Assembly (NCBI GenBank): GCA_026392845.1
Contig: JAPLBJ010000043.1
Coordinates: 1 to 43,674, forward strand
Origin: Actinomycetota bacterium
Lineage (GTDB): Bacteria; Actinomycetota; Actinomycetes; Nanopelagicales; Nanopelagicaceae
Direction: 5' to 3'
Length of the DNA stretch: 43,674 nucleotides
A program made the translations under genes and the position numbers. Below the pieces are notes generated by a model. The model had not been told where the DNA came from. It was given only the letters and a program-made list of their open reading frames with translations, and did not search any database. Below, piece after piece: positions 43,125 through 43,674 of the stretch (its first letter is position 1; each line of letters opens with the position of its first letter).

Positions 43125-43674
43125 CTAGTCAGTAAGCGAATCGAGCACTTCGTCCAGGGCATCCAGGTTTGGCAGGTAAGGAGCCAGGGCTGGAAGATCC
43201 TCGAGTGAATTCAAGCCTAGACGTTCAAGAAAGAAGGTAGATGTCTTGTAGAGGATGGCTCCTGTTTCATGCTCTACTCCGGACTCCTCAACTAGGCCAC
43301 GCGTGACCAAGGTCTTCATTACCGCTTCAACATTGACGCCGCGGATAGCTGAGGTGCGAGCTCGAGAGACTGGCTGGCGGTAAGCAATGACGGCAAGAGT
43401 CTCAAGGGCGGCCTGCGTGAGCCTGGATTGCTGGCCATCAAGCACAAACTTCTCTACGACGGCTGAATATTGGGGATCGCTATAGAAGCGCCATCCCCCG
43501 GATATCTTTTTGAGCGCAAATCCGCGCCCTCCATAACTCGCTTCTAGGGCAAGCAGTGCAGATTCAATCTCTTCTACCGGCTTCTCTAAGACTTGGGCCA
43601 GAATCACTTCGCTCACAGGCTCATCGACGACCATCAGGATCGCTTCGATCGAACGCTCAACCTCAGGATTAGAC
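43125..43674 (-). CDS. scpB: Segregation and condensation protein ScpB (5' end outside window)
   Basis: A subunit of the SMC-ScpAB condensin that organises and separates chromosomes. The frame is open through the window edge: before the internal Met at 43634 it reads SNPEVERSIEAILMVVDEPVSE, which matches the ScpB N-terminal helix. The gene therefore continues beyond 43674 and the Met at 43634 is not the start. About 182 residues are visible, with two winged-helix regions (LTQAALETLAVIAYRQPVSRARTSAIRG is the second, near the middle). The acidic C-terminus is complete. scpA is expected just outside. Confidence 0.92.
   Translation of the reverse strand, partial: SNPEVERSIEAILMVVDEPVSEVILAQVLEKPVEEIESALLALEASYGGRGFALKKISGGWRFYSDPQYSAVVEKFVLDGQQSRLTQAALETLAVIAYRQPVSRARTSAIRGVNVEAVMKTLVTRGLVEESGVEHETGAILYKTSTFFLERLGLNSLEDLPALAPYLPNLDALDEVLDSLTD

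Noticed and set aside
1-43674. CRISPR arrays, insertion sequences, prophage or toxin-antitoxin genes
   Set aside because: No regularly spaced repeats, transposase, integrase, phage structural or toxin-like frames were seen on either strand.

Overview
The window looks like a chromosomal segment of a small-genome, streamlined actinobacterium with moderate G+C, most like the freshwater acI group (Nanopelagicales: Planktophila/Nanopelagicus). That placement is inferred from gene content: mycothiol ligase MshC, PafB/PafC WYL regulators followed by TatA/TatC, GarA, FtsR, a fused Cmk-Der protein, an actinobacterial-type uracil-DNA glycosylase, DUF3090 and SCO1664-type proteins. Genes are packed almost end to end. 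No insertion sequence, prophage, CRISPR array or clear pseudogene was seen.

Layout, left to right. 1-3688: end of a histidine operon (hisE, hisG), serB, an ABC ATPase and ung. 3742-8611: purine-type NCS2 permease with a structured leader, YczE-like and DUF554 membrane proteins, uppP and a zinc alcohol dehydrogenase. 8625-11789: tdk, an acyltransferase-SGNH protein, apt and tRNA-Leu(GAG). 11856-18195: M20 peptidase, aldo/keto reductase, then a histidine phosphatase / DUF3090 / SCO1664 kinase-like / mshC cluster and a PAC2 protein. 18224-24045: metH, a HAD hydrolase, a RecB-like nuclease and trmI. 24029-32507: an all-plus run of pafB, pafC, tatA, tatC, a lipid kinase, helY, a 5'-3' exonuclease and lnt. 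32584-43674: an all-minus run of gcvP, a shortened MerR protein, a DUF151 nuclease, ftsR, garA, gcvH, a CDP-alcohol phosphatidyltransferase, cmk-der, tyrA, aroH, rluB and scpB.

The most notable site is a 28-bp sequence at 32518-32545 that closely resembles a chromosomal dif (XerC/XerD) site. It lies exactly where the all-plus block meets the all-minus block, the gene polarity expected at a replication terminus. If correct, the window spans the chromosome dimer resolution site.

Other points: (i) at least twelve transcription units start with a TAnnnT hexamer 6-9 nt before the start codon, indicating mostly leaderless transcription; (ii) four convergent gene pairs overlap by exactly 4 nt at their stop codons; (iii) the second MerR regulator appears to lack its middle; (iv) the NCS2 permease leader has a segment complementary to the bases just before its start codon; (v) a 259-bp AT-rich non-coding island before aroH carries three related ATCGAT-centred repeats; (vi) GarA keeps only one of the two threonines of its usual phosphorylation motif. 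Family names come from reading the translations against remembered families. No database search was run.
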